64,000 nucleotides of DNA from Flavobacterium sp. YJ01 (GTDB lineage: Bacteria; Bacteroidota; Bacteroidia; Flavobacteriales; Flavobacteriaceae), in the NCBI RefSeq assembly GCF_029320955.1, contig NZ_CP119757.1, positions 1,054,001 to 1,118,000 on the forward strand. Direction: 5' to 3'. The position numbers and the translations under genes are program-made. The notes beneath the pieces are model-generated. The model was not told where the DNA came from and did not search any database. It saw nothing but the letters and a program-made list of their open reading frames with translations. Positions 63,595 to 64,000 of the stretch are shown piece after piece; position 1 is the stretch's first letter, and each line of letters starts with the position of its first letter.

Positions 63595-64000
63595 TTAACG
63601 TTTAATTATTTTCTTTGATACCTCACGTCCATCAACTTTCGCTTTTAAAACATATGTTCCGGGACTTAGCTTAGAAACATCTATTTTATCATTAGCAAAA
63701 TCAGATGTATTTGTAACTAGTCTGCCATTTAAATCAAAAACTTGAACACTTTCAACTTGATTATTATTCTCAGCTTTAATATTGATAAAGTTGATTGAAG
63801 GATTAGGAAAGAAAACTAACGGGGATTTATTTCCAAATATAGGAGTACTTAAATCATTGCTATACTTCCAGAATTTAGAATCCTTTCCATAATACAAGTT
63901 GTCTTTAAAAACGATAGCTTGAGTTATATTGTCAAGCGTATTTATATTTTCAGCTCTATTCAAAGTTTTATTAAATATCCATCCTTTTCTCAAAAATTTG
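63595..64000 (-). CDS. C-terminal part of a T9SS-secreted protein with type A sorting domain (5' end outside window)
   Basis: The frame enters from the right edge and ends at 63595; about 135 residues are visible and no true start is within the window. The last ~75 residues are a typical T9SS type A C-terminal domain: FFPNPSINFINIKAE, VQVFDLNGRLVTN, then KLSPGTYVLKAKVDGREVSK and a basic end KKIIKR. This directs passage through the type IX system after Sec export. The preceding residues (KDNLYYGKDSKFWKYSNDLS) suggest a beta-propeller or similar repeat. The cargo function is outside the window. Confidence 0.88.
   Translation of the reverse strand, partial: KFLRKGWIFNKTLNRAENINTLDNITQAIVFKDNLYYGKDSKFWKYSNDLSTPIFGNKSPLVFFPNPSINFINIKAENNNQVESVQVFDLNGRLVTNTSDFANDKIDVSKLSPGTYVLKAKVDGREVSKKIIKR

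Noticed and set aside
63249..63605. Plus-strand open frame of about 118 codons across the right-hand spacer
   Set aside because: It runs over a terminator and both arms of an inverted repeat, so its middle translates the same repeat that also opens a frame on the minus strand. No start signal or family likeness.

Overview
The window is AT-rich chromosomal DNA from a Flavobacterium-like member of the Bacteroidota. The signs are a gliding-motility gene (gldI), a type IX secretion sorting domain at the right edge, SusC/SusD transport proteins, type III and eukaryotic-like type II glutamine synthetases, -7 boxes of the TAnnTTTG type, and many short secreted or lipidated proteins. I see no rRNA, tRNA, CRISPR array, transposase or prophage. 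Naming is by recalled family motifs; no database was searched.

Layout. 1-9.0 kb: 5' part of mnmA, a secreted PPDK-like protein, a DUF4956 membrane protein, a YwqK-type repeat protein, the pyrG-yidC operon, a TPR protein and a DUF3820 protein. 9.3-25.0 kb: a carbohydrate utilisation locus. Four leftward genes (GHMP kinase, nucleotidyltransferase, MFS sugar transporter, NagB fused to a PIG-L deacetylase-like domain) diverge from a LacI-type regulator. A CBM9-like protein and a rightward susC-susD-DUF3472-GH109 operon follow. Two pairs of near-identical palindromes, one between kinase and lacI and one upstream of susC, tie both operons to one LacI-type regulator. GH109, NagB-PIG-L and the sugar kinase suggest an N-acetylhexosamine, perhaps alpha-GalNAc, as substrate. 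25.4-33.0 kb: OsmC, two LysM proteins, guaA and two unknown exported proteins. 33.4-46.8 kb: dnaJ-cbpM, RidA, a CLC-F type fluoride exporter, the nrnA-gldI-PPIase-PPIase operon, EamA, DoxX, AqpZ, a sterol-desaturase-like enzyme, TIGR03643, an M61 peptidase and a small unknown protein. 46.9-59.8 kb: GH92, small unknown proteins, a PurM-like enzyme, divergent GSIII and GSII, TerC, a lipoprotein, an esterase and an AraC regulator. 60.2-63.2 kb: four tandem paralogues encoding small exported proteins. 63.6-64.0 kb: 3' end of a T9SS-sorted protein.

The most interesting item is the right-hand array. Three of the four small secreted paralogues carry the same 28-bp box, always 30 bp upstream of a -33 TTG, which is always 23 bp upstream of a TAnnTTTG-like -7 box. 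A fourth copy of the box lies next to the AraC regulator gene. This looks like an undescribed AraC-controlled regulon of small secreted proteins. The LacI operator pairs give the sugar locus similar direct sequence support.

Intergenic DNA is rich in long perfect or near-perfect inverted repeats of several unrelated families, mostly at operon ends or between convergent genes.
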